From: SLJK01 sp964567295
GTDB lineage: Bacteria > Bacillota > Dethiobacteria > DTU022 > UBA8154
Assembly (NCBI GenBank): GCA_964567295.1
Contig: CAZMLU010000042.1
Span: forward strand, 1 to 14,899
Reading direction: 5' to 3'
DNA: 14,899 nucleotides
Within the stretch, counting starts at the first letter, position 1, and the number at the start of each line of letters is the position of its first letter. The notes under the pieces were generated by a model. It was not told the DNA's origin, did no database searches, and saw only the letters and a program-made list of their open reading frames with translations. Both the position numbers and the translations under genes were made by a program. Positions 1 through 7,037 of the stretch are shown one piece after another.

Positions 1-1
1 C

Positions 2-214
2 TTACAAACAAAAGGTTTTCGTCATGGTCCACCTGAAGTGCTAAAGGAACTGACAGAGGGAAACCCTGTCGATCCTCGGAAATACTATTTCAGGGTATAT
101 ATGCACTTCGAAACGGCGGGCCCACAATATAAATGGTTAAATCGTACAATGGGTATAGGAATTGCCATGCGCCTGGGCGGCTCTGTTGTATATGATGCGT
201 ATCGCATCATATAG
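2..214 (+). CDS. DUF3237 family protein, C-terminal part (5' end outside window)
   Basis: The frame beginning at base 2 is open from the window edge to a TAG at 212-214 and gives 70 residues. The visible stretch contains YYFRVYMHFETAGPQY, then KWLNRT, then a glycine-rich segment and the ending VVYDAYRII. This matches the usual end of DUF3237 (UPF0311) proteins: an F-E-T-G-x-x-x-Y-x-W-L-N segment, a G-x-G segment, then a V-x-Y-x-x-Y-x-I/V terminus. The family forms a small beta barrel of unknown function and is often found near catabolic or TRAP transport genes in other genomes (general knowledge). Here it sits just upstream of TRAP genes on the same strand, so shared expression is plausible. 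The N-terminal half and promoter are outside the window. Family assignment is by motif memory only. Confidence 0.75.
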   Translation, partial: LQTKGFRHGPPEVLKELTEGNPVDPRKYYFRVYMHFETAGPQYKWLNRTMGIGIAMRLGGSVVYDAYRII

Positions 215-267
215 ATTGAGTAGAATTCGCAGGCTATTATTTTAATTTCTTTTTTAGAGCGCTAACC

Positions 268-657
268 TTGCTTGACGAAATGGTTATATTGGCAGTGTCT
301 AGTTGTTGTATTGGTTGTGCATTGTGTATACAATCTACCACCATGAATTTAGATGTATGGAATGATCTTCCTTCAGAATTACAGGAGATTATATCTGAGG
401 TTAATGAAGATTTTTTTGATTCAACTGCCGCCAGGCTTTTCCTTGATATGAACGAATCTGCGTTAAATTTTGCTGTAGATGAGACGGGCCAGGAAATTAT
501 CGAACTTTCTGATGATGAACTGGAAAGATGGTTAGAAGCTGTAACACCACTACTGGAAGAATGGATTGAGGAAATGGAAGCAGAAGGATTGCCTGCTATA
601 GAAATATATGAACTTACTCTTGAATTAGCGGATAAGTATAACGAAGAGTTTCAATAA
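268..657 (+). pseudogene. dctP: TRAP transporter substrate-binding protein DctP, 5'-truncated remnant
   Basis: The 129-residue frame resembles only the C-terminal third of DctP-type periplasmic binding proteins. The hallmark is MNLDVWNDLPSELQEII (residues 26-42), matching the M-N-x-x-x-W-x-x-L-P-x-x-x-Q segment of the family, followed by the acidic helical tail. Intact family members run to roughly 320-350 residues with a signal peptide, so about the first two thirds are missing. The frame is open only back to base 220, with a TGA at 217-219. No Shine-Dalgarno sequence precedes the TTG at 268 or the ATGs at 280 and 343. Its place directly ahead of dctQ and dctM is where dctP normally sits. 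I read it as a deletion remnant whose 5' part and signal peptide were lost, leaving DUF3237 abutting it. A short expressed protein cannot be excluded, but it could not form the two-lobed binding fold. Confidence 0.72.
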
Positions 658-689
658 GAATTACAGGCTTAGTATTTCTTGATTAAACT

Positions 690-720
690 GGGGAGAGCGC
701 TCTTGACAGACCCTCTCCCC
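690..720 (+). promoter_or_regulatory. Intercistronic stem-loop between dctP remnant and dctQ
   Basis: GGGGAGAG (690-697) is the exact reverse complement of CTCTCCCC (713-720), giving an 8-bp, mostly G-C stem with a 15-nt loop. The loop side also contains the small palindrome GAGCGCTC (695-702). No T-run follows directly, so it does not look like a normal intrinsic terminator. In dctPQM operons a hairpin after the binding-protein gene commonly stabilises or partly attenuates the message so that P exceeds Q and M. That role is inferred here from position. Confidence 0.5.
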
Positions 721-794
721 ATGATATTTGAATACGTCATTTTTTATGGTTCTTCTTGTTTCTATCATTCAAGAGCTAAAGGCAGGTGAGAGAT

Positions 795-1283
795 ATGAGA
801 TACTTTTCAGTATTTATCAAGTCAGGTAGTAGGATATTAGATAATTTTGGGGGATGGATATTAATAGGGGTTATGATTTTAATTGTTTCTAATGTTCTTT
901 TAAGAGCTTTGTGGGGTGCCCCGATTAGAGGAACTTATGAATTTGTCGGTTTATTCACCTCACTAGCCATAGCTTTTTCTATAGCTTATTGTGCGGTCAA
1001 AGATGGACATATTGCGGTAACATTTTTTGTAGACAAACTATCCAACAAAGCCAAAAAAAATATCCAGGTTTTTTTAAACATAATTACAATTTTATTTATT
1101 GGTTATATTTCTTTGCAGTTATTTCAATATGCCGGAGATTTGGCAAGGCGAGGAGATACTACTGAAACTACAGCTATACCATTAGCTCCATTTTTATATT
1201 TTATTTCCCTTGGTTTCATAATATTGTTTTTTGTACTAGTAGTTAAAGTAATAGAAACTATAAAAAAGGAGAAAACACAATGA
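795..1283 (+). CDS. dctQ: TRAP transporter small permease subunit DctQ
   Basis: This is the small membrane subunit of a tripartite ATP-independent periplasmic (TRAP) transporter, which pairs with DctM to bring organic acids or related solutes in with a sodium or proton gradient. The 162-residue product has four hydrophobic segments, near residues 17-38, 48-65, 87-107 and 126-148. It carries the family's N-terminal W-x-x-x-x-x-x-R-x-x-x-G-x-P-x-x-G-T-Y-E-F-V segment (as RALWGAPIRGTYEFVGLF). A GTG nine bases upstream (786) is in frame, but AGGTGA at 784-789 lies about 5 nt before the ATG at 795, so I prefer 795. The last codons overlap dctM as ATGA, showing translational coupling. The gene looks intact although its usual partner dctP is truncated upstream. 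Confidence 0.9.
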   Translation: MRYFSVFIKSGSRILDNFGGWILIGVMILIVSNVLLRALWGAPIRGTYEFVGLFTSLAIAFSIAYCAVKDGHIAVTFFVDKLSNKAKKNIQVFLNIITILFIGYISLQLFQYAGDLARRGDTTETTAIPLAPFLYFISLGFIILFFVLVVKVIETIKKEKTQ

Positions 1284-2590
1284 GCCCTATTTTCATAGGA
1301 ATTATAGGCATATTTCTGTTTTTTTTACTTATGTTTTCTGGGATGCCCATTGCTTATACAATGGCAATAGTAGGATTTGTTGGTTTCAGCATTATAAATT
1401 CTATACCTGCTGCATCGAGGGTACTTACTGTAGAAATATTTGCCACGTTTTCTTCTTATTCCCTTAGTGTGGTTCCTATGTTTATTTTGATGGGATTTTT
1501 GGCTTTTCATTCAGGAATGGGCTCCAGGTTATTTAGTTTTGCATATAAGGCTATTGGACATCTCCCAGGAGGACTTGCAATTGCTACTCAGGCAACCTGT
1601 GCAATCTTTGGTGCTGTTTGTGGTTCTAATACTGCCACTGCTGCCACGATAGGTGCAATTGCAATTCCAGAGATGCGTAGATATGGATATGCGGATTCTT
1701 TATCCACAGCCAGCGTCGCCGCAGGTGGGGCAATCGGAGTTTTAATTCCTCCGAGTGTAATTTTTATAATATACGGTATCGCTACTGAACAATCTATAGG
1801 TAGGTTATTTTTAGCAGGAATCATCCCGGGCATTCTTTTAACATTATTATATATGATTACCGTATACATGCTGGCTTCTCGGAATACAGATTTGGCTCCA
1901 AGAGGCGAAAAAGCCTCATATTATGATACATTTCACTCTTTAACCGGTGGGGTGTGGGAAGTATTAATAATATTCATTATATCGCTCGGAGGCCTATTTG
2001 CAGGTTGGTTCACGCCTACAGAAGCAGGTGGAGTGGGAGCTGCCGGAGTTTTGGTTCTTACTTTATTATCCAGACATCTCAGGTTTGTTAATTTAAAAAG
2101 TGCTTTACTCGATACTACAAGAACTACGGGAATGATTATGCTTTTAGTAGCAGGAGCGATTATATTTGGAAGATTTATGTCAATAAGCAGGATGCCTTTT
2201 GAACTGGCAGCTTTTGTTGGTGATTTGCCGTTACCTTCGTTTATGGTAATGGCAATAATATTAGTGGTTTATTTATTTTTGGGTTTTTTCATTGATGCTT
2301 TGGCACTGGTGTTGTTGACCATTCCGATTTTCTACCCTGTGGTTGTCCAAACTCTTGGTTATGATCCCATATGGTTCGGTGTTATAATTGTATTAGTTGC
2401 TGCAATGGGTGTGATTACACCTCCTGTGGGCATGAATGTTTATATTATCAAAGGTGTTGTTCCCAGTGTTCCATTGGAAGTAATTTTTAGCGGTATATGG
2501 CCTTTTTTATTTGCTCTAATAGTATGTATTTCTATTTTGCTGGCATTTCCTGGAATTACAACTTTCTTGCCCAACCTGGTTTTCAACTAA
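1280..2590 (+). CDS. dctM: TRAP transporter large permease subunit DctM
   Basis: This is the large, channel-forming subunit of the TRAP transporter. The 436-residue length is normal for the family, and the protein is hydrophobic throughout, consistent with about 12 membrane segments. Family signatures are present in order: GAVCGSNTATAATIGAIAIP (residues 111-130), an AAGGAIGVLIPPS segment (148-159), FTPTEAGGVGA (245-255) and VITPPVGMNVYIIKGV (378-393). The ATG at 1280 overlaps the end of dctQ by 4 nt and has AAAAAGGAG 7-8 nt upstream. No frameshift or internal stop is visible. Substrate cannot be read from DctM alone, since specificity sits in the binding protein, and here that gene is a remnant. 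Like dctQ, this gene is markedly more AT-rich than the genes that follow it. Confidence 0.95.
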   Translation: MSPIFIGIIGIFLFFLLMFSGMPIAYTMAIVGFVGFSIINSIPAASRVLTVEIFATFSSYSLSVVPMFILMGFLAFHSGMGSRLFSFAYKAIGHLPGGLAIATQATCAIFGAVCGSNTATAATIGAIAIPEMRRYGYADSLSTASVAAGGAIGVLIPPSVIFIIYGIATEQSIGRLFLAGIIPGILLTLLYMITVYMLASRNTDLAPRGEKASYYDTFHSLTGGVWEVLIIFIISLGGLFAGWFTPTEAGGVGAAGVLVLTLLSRHLRFVNLKSALLDTTRTTGMIMLLVAGAIIFGRFMSISRMPFELAAFVGDLPLPSFMVMAIILVVYLFLGFFIDALALVLLTIPIFYPVVVQTLGYDPIWFGVIIVLVAAMGVITPPVGMNVYIIKGVVPSVPLEVIFSGIWPFLFALIVCISILLAFPGITTFLPNLVFN

Positions 2591-2660
2591 CACGAGCTTA
2601 TCCCTGGAAAAAGCTTCCGAATATGCCTAACAACTATTTCTGCTCAAAAGGAGCGAGCGC

Positions 2661-3860
2661 ATGGCTAAGATTTTAAAACAACCAGCGGACGACCCCCAAC
2701 GGCCAAAACCCCGGTTGTGGACGGTCAACTTTGTGTTGATCTGTTTTTCTACCCTTTTAATCTTCATGGCTTTTCACAGCCTTTATCCGACCTTGCCCAT
2801 CTACATTGAAAATTTTGGGGGAACCACCCAGATTGCCGGCTTGGCGCTTACTTCTTTGACTGTAGCTGCCATTTTTTCCAGGCCTGTTACCGGCTGGGCC
2901 CTGGATATGTACGGCCGCAAAAGGATTTTTCTGGGCGGCCTCATACTTTTTATAATACCTATGATTTTATATGTTTGGCTGGTGCCGGTATTCATGCTCA
3001 TTATTTTACGTTTTGTGCAGGGATTGGGTTGGGGAATTGGCAATACTGCTGCAGGCACAGTGGCATCGGATATTGTGCCCCGGGAAAGAATGGGAGAGGG
3101 CATGGGTTATTACAGCCTTACTTTAAGTTTCTCCATGGCTCTTTCTCCGGCTCTGGCCTTGTGGTTGATAGATCATTATTCTTTCAGGGAGCTTTTTCTA
3201 TCGTGCTCTATTTTGACAGGGCTATCATTGCTAATAGTTCTTTTTATAAAGTACCCCCATGTGGAAAGGCCTGCAACTCCTCCACGATTTGTTTTCATGG
3301 AAAAGGCAGCTTTGAGACCCGCTGCTGTAATCCTCTTTGTTATTATAACCTATAGCTCCCTTATTTCTTTTCTTCCTCTTTATGCTACCCAGCAAGGCCT
3401 TGCCACAGCCGGCTTTTTTTTTACGGCCATGGCTCTAACTACTCTAATATCTAGGCCATTTTCCGGTATAATTGTTGATCGGCGCGGGCTTAAGGGGTAT
3501 GATGTTTGCGTCATTATAGGGACCTTGGCTTCTGTGGCAGCCATGCCTGTCTTAGCGCAAACAACCACCTTAACGCACCTGTTGGTAGGAGGTTCTTTGT
3601 ACGGTATCGGGTTTGGATTCATTCAGCCTACTATGCTTGCTCTGGCCATTCGCAGTGTGTCTCCCGAGAAAAAAGGGGCTGCAAATGCTACGTACTGGAC
3701 GGCTGTTGATATGGGGGCGGCTTCAGGCTCTCTCTTTTGGGGGTTTATAGCAGCTGCCTTTGGATTCAAGACGCTGTTTCACCTGACGATTATTCCCCTG
3801 GTGATTGCTCTGGCTCTCTTTTTCTTTTGGCGCAGGACGGCACTTTTAAAAAAAGCCTAG
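2661..3860 (+). CDS. Major facilitator superfamily (MFS) transporter
   Basis: This 399-residue inner-membrane protein has about 12 hydrophobic segments arranged as two six-helix halves. The MFS motif A between helices 2 and 3 is clear as GWALDMYGRKR (residues 78-88), and a related but weaker repeat (FSGIIVDRRGLKG) occupies the same place in the second half, as expected from the internal duplication of the family. The ATG is preceded by AAAAGGAG (2646-2653) with 7 nt spacing. It begins 70 bases after dctM on the same strand, but base composition shifts to higher GC here and no overlap links them, so operon membership is uncertain. Short soluble tails and the overall sequence fit AraJ-like drug or metabolite efflux carriers. 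The substrate is unknown. It is convergent with the methyltransferase gene. Confidence 0.88.
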   Translation: MAKILKQPADDPQRPKPRLWTVNFVLICFSTLLIFMAFHSLYPTLPIYIENFGGTTQIAGLALTSLTVAAIFSRPVTGWALDMYGRKRIFLGGLILFIIPMILYVWLVPVFMLIILRFVQGLGWGIGNTAAGTVASDIVPRERMGEGMGYYSLTLSFSMALSPALALWLIDHYSFRELFLSCSILTGLSLLIVLFIKYPHVERPATPPRFVFMEKAALRPAAVILFVIITYSSLISFLPLYATQQGLATAGFFFTAMALTTLISRPFSGIIVDRRGLKGYDVCVIIGTLASVAAMPVLAQTTTLTHLLVGGSLYGIGFGFIQPTMLALAIRSVSPEKKGAANATYWTAVDMGAASGSLFWGFIAAAFGFKTLFHLTIIPLVIALALFFFWRRTALLKKA

Positions 3861-3864
3861 CTTT
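3848..3864 (-). terminator. Weak candidate terminator for the minus-strand methyltransferase gene
   Basis: Read on the minus strand, AAAGC-TAG-GCTTT forms a 5-bp stem with a 3-nt loop, followed by a run of T residues (the A-run at 3848-3854 on the plus strand). It begins about 20 bases past the methyltransferase stop and overlaps the end of the convergent MFS gene. The stem is short, so this is a tentative call. Confidence 0.3.
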
Positions 3865-3884
3865 ATAAAAGAGCAAGAAGATGC

Positions 3885-5012
3885 TTAATTTTGGGGTGGA
3901 CGTTTTCCGTAATACTGGTATAGGTCTACCTTTATATTTCCGTTGTAAAGTTTTCTTTTTCGGTGGGCCTTAGCTCCATAGAGGTTTTCAACCTTTTCTT
4001 CCGGGGTAAGAACATAAACGGACCAGGTCGAATCATTTCTAAATTTTTGGCCCATGGTTTTGTAGAGCCGTGAAATCTCTTTTTGGTTGCCGATCCGTTC
4101 CCCGTAGGGGGGATTAGTGATAACTACTCCGTAGCTTTCTTTAACCTGGAGCTGCTCCAATGAATTGACTGAAAAACGAATGCAATCATCTACACCGGCC
4201 TGCAATGCGTTTGCTTCCGCGGTGTTGATGGCCTTGGGGTCGATATCAGAGGCCAGGATGCGAACGGGGGTGTCATGGTCGATAGCATTGAAGGCCTCTA
4301 CTTTAGCTTTTTTCCAGAGTTCTTTTCCAATGATAGGCCATTCCTCCGAGGCGAACCTGCGGTTTAAGCCCGGGGCAATGTTCCGTCCGAAGAGGGCGGC
4401 TTCTATGGGAATAGTGCCCGAACCGCAGAAAGGATCCAGTAATACCCTATTTTTGTTCCAGTAGCTTAACTGTATCATTGCCGCTGCCAGGGTCTCTTTT
4501 AGAGGAGCTTCTACTGCTTCCTGCCGGTAGCCTCTTTTGTGTAAACCTGTTCCGCTGGTATCAATAGTCAAAGTGGCGATATCTTTGAGGAGGGAGACCT
4601 GGATAGTGTATTCCGGCCCCGTTTCCGGGAACCATTCCTCGGCGTACTTTTCTTTAAGCTTTTCTACTACTGCTTTTTTAACGATGGCCTGGCAATCAGA
4701 AATGCTGAACAGCTGTGATTTGACGGATTTTCCGTTTACGGTAAATTTTCCTTCCCGAGTAATCCAGCTTCCCCAGGGCAAGGCTTTTGTCTTTTCAAAA
4801 AGCTCATCGAAGGATAGAGCTTTAAATTCTCCCAGGCTAAGTAAGACCCGATCTGCTGTTCTTAACCAGAGGTTGGCCCTTGGTATATCCTCTTTATCAG
4901 CCTTGAAAGCTACTTTGCCGTCAGTTACTTTTATATCGGTATACCCCAGGGCTTGCAGTTCTCTCTTTACAACGGCTTCTAGCCCGAAGGTAGTCGTGGC
5001 GATAAGTTCCAT
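3885..5012 (-). CDS. THUMP domain class I SAM-dependent RNA methyltransferase (YpsC/RlmL type)
   Basis: The 375-residue protein is close to the length of Bacillus YpsC, a family related to the N-terminal half of RlmL, which makes m2G2445 in 23S rRNA. Domains in order: an N-terminal ferredoxin-like part beginning MELIATTTFGLEA, a THUMP RNA-binding domain roughly at residues 45-155, the linker LHKRGYR (157-163), and a Rossmann methyltransferase domain. The SAM-binding loop is DPFCGSGT (193-200), an acidic SAM contact lies in SDIDP (255-259), and the catalytic N-P-P-Y motif is NPPYGERIG (300-308), typical of methylation at the exocyclic amine of guanine. The ATG has AAAGGAAAG about 5 nt upstream on the minus strand. 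It is monocistronic, convergent with the MFS gene and divergent from the selenoprotein gene. The exact target base is inferred from family only. Confidence 0.92.
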   Translation of the reverse strand: MELIATTTFGLEAVVKRELQALGYTDIKVTDGKVAFKADKEDIPRANLWLRTADRVLLSLGEFKALSFDELFEKTKALPWGSWITREGKFTVNGKSVKSQLFSISDCQAIVKKAVVEKLKEKYAEEWFPETGPEYTIQVSLLKDIATLTIDTSGTGLHKRGYRQEAVEAPLKETLAAAMIQLSYWNKNRVLLDPFCGSGTIPIEAALFGRNIAPGLNRRFASEEWPIIGKELWKKAKVEAFNAIDHDTPVRILASDIDPKAINTAEANALQAGVDDCIRFSVNSLEQLQVKESYGVVITNPPYGERIGNQKEISRLYKTMGQKFRNDSTWSVYVLTPEEKVENLYGAKAHRKRKLYNGNIKVDLYQYYGKRPPQN

Positions 5013-5179
5013 AACTTTCCTTTCTTGGTAAACGTTTTTTATTCAACGATCAGCACGTTGGTTTTGGCGTCCTTTGTTACAGTTTTGACATTTTAATGCA
5101 TGTTCCTGCTTTTTTTAAAAAATATAGGGACCGGCAGAGCTGTAAACGTAGTAATGCTTTTACTTTTTCTGCAGAACAC

Positions 5180-5208
5180 TTAAAATAATGCGGAAAAAAG
5201 GTTATAAT
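5180..5208 (+). promoter_or_regulatory. Candidate sigma-70-type promoter for the selenoprotein gene
   Basis: A perfect TATAAT lies at 5203-5208. Exactly 17 bases upstream is TTAAAA (5180-5185), a poor but acceptable -35. A start near 5215 would give a leader of about 65-70 nt before the TTG start at 5282. The -10 match is strong and the -35 weak. Confidence 0.5.
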
Positions 5209-5281
5209 GTGAAATAGATGAAAAAGATAGAAAGGTGAAAAGGTTCAACTTTTTAAAGCAAATGGAAAGGGGAAGTCAAAG

Positions 5282-5548
5282 TTGTTAATAACAATAACTC
5301 CTCAAGCAAAAGAATATCTCACTAAAAAGGGCAGAGATCCTGCCGTGACGGTGGAGATAGTAGCGCCAGGTTGTTGAGCTGGCATTGAAGATATTCCTGC
5401 CGTGCGAGCAGGTGAGCCAAGTGATAAAGAAAACTACACTCGTTATGAACAGGAAGGATTAAACATCTACGTAGATACCCTTTTTGTCGGAAGTACCATT
5501 GATATACTTTTCCCTGGTGAAGAAGGTCTTTCTGTAAAAATATCTTAA
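5282..5548 (+). CDS. HesB/IscA-like selenoprotein with in-frame TGA (CC/Se-type motif)
   Basis: Reading the TGA at 5375-5377 as selenocysteine gives an uninterrupted 88-residue protein from a TTG start to TAA at 5546-5548. The start MLITITPQAKEYL matches the I-T-x-T-x-x-A opening of HesB/IscA A-type iron-sulfur carriers. The motif is PGCUAG (Cys31, Sec32), at the place of the first conserved cysteine (S-G-C-S-G) of IscA. Downstream, YEQEGLNIYVDT and the segment to STIDILF mirror the IscA strand pattern (E-x-x-G-V-x-V-x-V-D ... L-D-F). The C-terminal Cys-Gly-Cys pair of true IscA is absent; the protein ends GEEGLSVKIS. AAAGGGGAAG (5266-5275) lies 6 nt before TTG, and no in-frame ATG exists upstream. 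Ordinary gene callers would stop at residue 31 or miss the gene. HesB-like selenoproteins are known. A TGT/TGC-to-TGA pseudogene is the alternative, but the SECIS-like stem and clean downstream frame argue against it. Confidence 0.85.
5375..5419 (+). promoter_or_regulatory. Sec UGA codon with candidate bacterial SECIS element
   Basis: The TGA (5375-5377) is followed by a stem CCTGC (5396-5400) / GCAGG (5408-5412), 5 perfect base pairs closing the 7-nt loop CGTGCGA. A lower stem TGGC (5380-5383) / GCCA (5416-5419) encloses it, with an asymmetric internal loop. The apical loop begins 23 nt after the TGA and has a G at its second position. This agrees with the bacterial SECIS model of a 16-37 nt spacing, an upper stem of at least 4 bp and a G in the first two loop bases. 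SelB would bind here with selenocysteinyl-tRNA. Pairing was done by eye, without energy calculation. Confidence 0.7.
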
Positions 5549-5579
5549 TATAAATGATATATTTCAGATCCATTCCTTG

Positions 5580-7019
5580 CTATTCCTTTTCGTTTATGAT
5601 GGTATAAGTAACCGCAGTTCCTTCCTCAACACCGCTTAATTGGGGGTCGAGGATGAACAAAGCACCTTCTTCCAAGCCCTCAGTGACTACTATATCCTGC
5701 CTTGTTTCCATGCCTGTTTGAACAGTTTGTATTCTAGTTTGACCATTTTCAACCACCAAAAGGGCATCTTCTCCCTGATAAGGAAAAAGGGCGGTTTTGG
5801 GTGCCACCAATACCCCTGAAAGTTCCTCTGTGGTGAAGTCTACATCAAGTTTATATCCGGGTGCCAGGACAATATCCTCGGGAATTTCAGGATTGATAGT
5901 GATTTTGACCCGTTCTTCTTCCAGCCCCAATGGTGAGAGACTTTCTTGTGCATAAGGAGATATTTCTTCTACTTTGCCGGCGAATCTTATTTCCTCATCT
6001 CTTATCTCCAGCAGCAGTTCAACTTGCATGCCAGGGTAAATATCATGAACATCGCTGGTTAAGACCCGTGTTTCCACCTGCCAATCACCGTCCTGAAATA
6101 ATTTAGCAAGGGGGACCTGCGGTTGTACCAGTTCTCCTTCACCCATTTCCAGAAAACTTATTGTTCCGCTGATAGGGGCCTCCAGCCTATAGTAACCCAT
6201 CTGGTATTCGATCAAATCCATTTTGGCATGAACTGCTCTTTTTTGGGCTTCGATGGAGTCCCTGCTTCCTTGGGATGGCTGGTGGGATTCGTGTAAAATT
6301 TGCAGGGCTTTTTCCTGTTGGGCCAGGTTATACTCTGCTTTTTTTACCAGTTCCTCTGCTTCCTCGTATTCTGCTTCGACAAATATTTGTAATTCCTGTT
6401 CGCGCTGGGCAAGATAGTTTTCTGCTTGTGAGACTTTTTCACGGGCAGTTTCATATTCTACTAGGGAGACAATATCCTCTTCAAAAAGATTTTTTACCCT
6501 GTTATAGTTATTTTCTGCTGTTTTCAAGCTTTCTTGCGCTTCGTTTACTCTTAGCTCATAGGATTCCAGGTATAGACTATCTATTCTTTCCAGGCTTCTT
6601 CTCGCTGCCTCCAGAACTTCTCTTGCTTCATCGGCGCGCAGTTGGTAGCTTTCGATTTGGGTTTGGCCAGGTTCTTCTTCCAGGTGTCTCCTTTCGCCTT
6701 CCAGGATGTCCAGGTTGGCTTTCAATTCTTGCAGTGAATATTGCAATTCGCCATCATCTAAAACTGCTATAGGATCACCTGCATTAACCTGGCTTCCTTC
6801 TTTCACCAGGAGCTTTTCAATACGGGCAGTGTGTATTGCATAGATTGTTCGTTCTTGCCGTGGCGTTATTGTAGCTTCTTCAGAAAAACTTCTTTTAATA
6901 TTAGTTGGTATTGCCTCTCTTACTTCAACTTCAGGTGTTTCCAAAAATTGAGTGATGATGAATAACCCGGCCGCCAGCAGGAGAAGCACGCCGAAAACGA
7001 TTTTCCACTTTTTGTGCAT
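5580..7019 (-). CDS. HlyD/RND-type membrane fusion (adaptor) protein of an ABC transporter
   Basis: The 479-residue protein is the periplasmic or extracytoplasmic adaptor of the ABC system encoded just upstream. It has a short cytoplasmic start, an uncleaved membrane anchor at about residues 7-24, and a split biotinyl-lipoyl domain. The first half of that domain is ARIEKLLVKEGSQVNAGDPI (65-84), and the second is APISGTISFLEMGEGELV (281-298). Between them lies a long, highly charged coiled coil (about 92-275), with beta-barrel and membrane-proximal domains at about 310-475. The coiled coil contains near repeats: ESYQLRADEARE (123-134) against ESYELRVNEAQE (152-163), and NYLAQREQELQI (201-212) against YNLAQQEKALQI (230-241), both 29 residues apart. 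The RBS AAGGAGG lies 8 nt before the ATG, in the 18-base gap after the permease gene. It resembles MacA/YknX; no lipobox is visible. Confidence 0.9.
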   Translation of the reverse strand: MHKKWKIVFGVLLLLAAGLFIITQFLETPEVEVREAIPTNIKRSFSEEATITPRQERTIYAIHTARIEKLLVKEGSQVNAGDPIAVLDDGELQYSLQELKANLDILEGERRHLEEEPGQTQIESYQLRADEAREVLEAARRSLERIDSLYLESYELRVNEAQESLKTAENNYNRVKNLFEEDIVSLVEYETAREKVSQAENYLAQREQELQIFVEAEYEEAEELVKKAEYNLAQQEKALQILHESHQPSQGSRDSIEAQKRAVHAKMDLIEYQMGYYRLEAPISGTISFLEMGEGELVQPQVPLAKLFQDGDWQVETRVLTSDVHDIYPGMQVELLLEIRDEEIRFAGKVEEISPYAQESLSPLGLEEERVKITINPEIPEDIVLAPGYKLDVDFTTEELSGVLVAPKTALFPYQGEDALLVVENGQTRIQTVQTGMETRQDIVVTEGLEEGALFILDPQLSGVEEGTAVTYTIINEKE

Positions 7020-7037
7020 TTATTATGCCTCCTTCGT

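Noticed and set aside
310..330. Cys-rich stretch (S-C-C-I-G-C-A-L-C) in the dctP remnant, considered as a metal site or lipobox
   Set aside because: It has no positively charged N-terminal region or proper lipobox spacing, and it aligns with a strand of DctP preceding the M-N-x-x-x-W motif, so it is more likely a degraded segment.
4537..5031. 164-residue plus-strand frame opposite the THUMP methyltransferase
   Set aside because: The minus-strand product has full methyltransferase motifs, and this frame shows none.
5085..5090. TTGACA in the intergenic region, considered as a -35 box
   Set aside because: No -10-like hexamer occurs 16-18 bases downstream; the region there is a T-run. The TATAAT at 5203 is too far away.
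5536..5570. A/T-rich inverted repeat after the selenoprotein gene, considered as a terminator
   Set aside because: Only a 5-bp A-T-rich stem (ATATC/GATAT) forms, and no T-run follows, so it is too weak to call.
5322..5573. 83-residue minus-strand frame over the selenoprotein locus
   Set aside because: It lies antisense to the IscA-like frame, resembles no family I recognise, and has no good ribosome binding site; it is open only because the sense strand is coding.
6275..6772. 165-residue plus-strand frame inside the adaptor gene
   Set aside because: It is the antisense image of the coiled-coil coding region; its Leu/Pro/Phe-rich composition is what reversed Glu/Lys/Gln-rich codons give.
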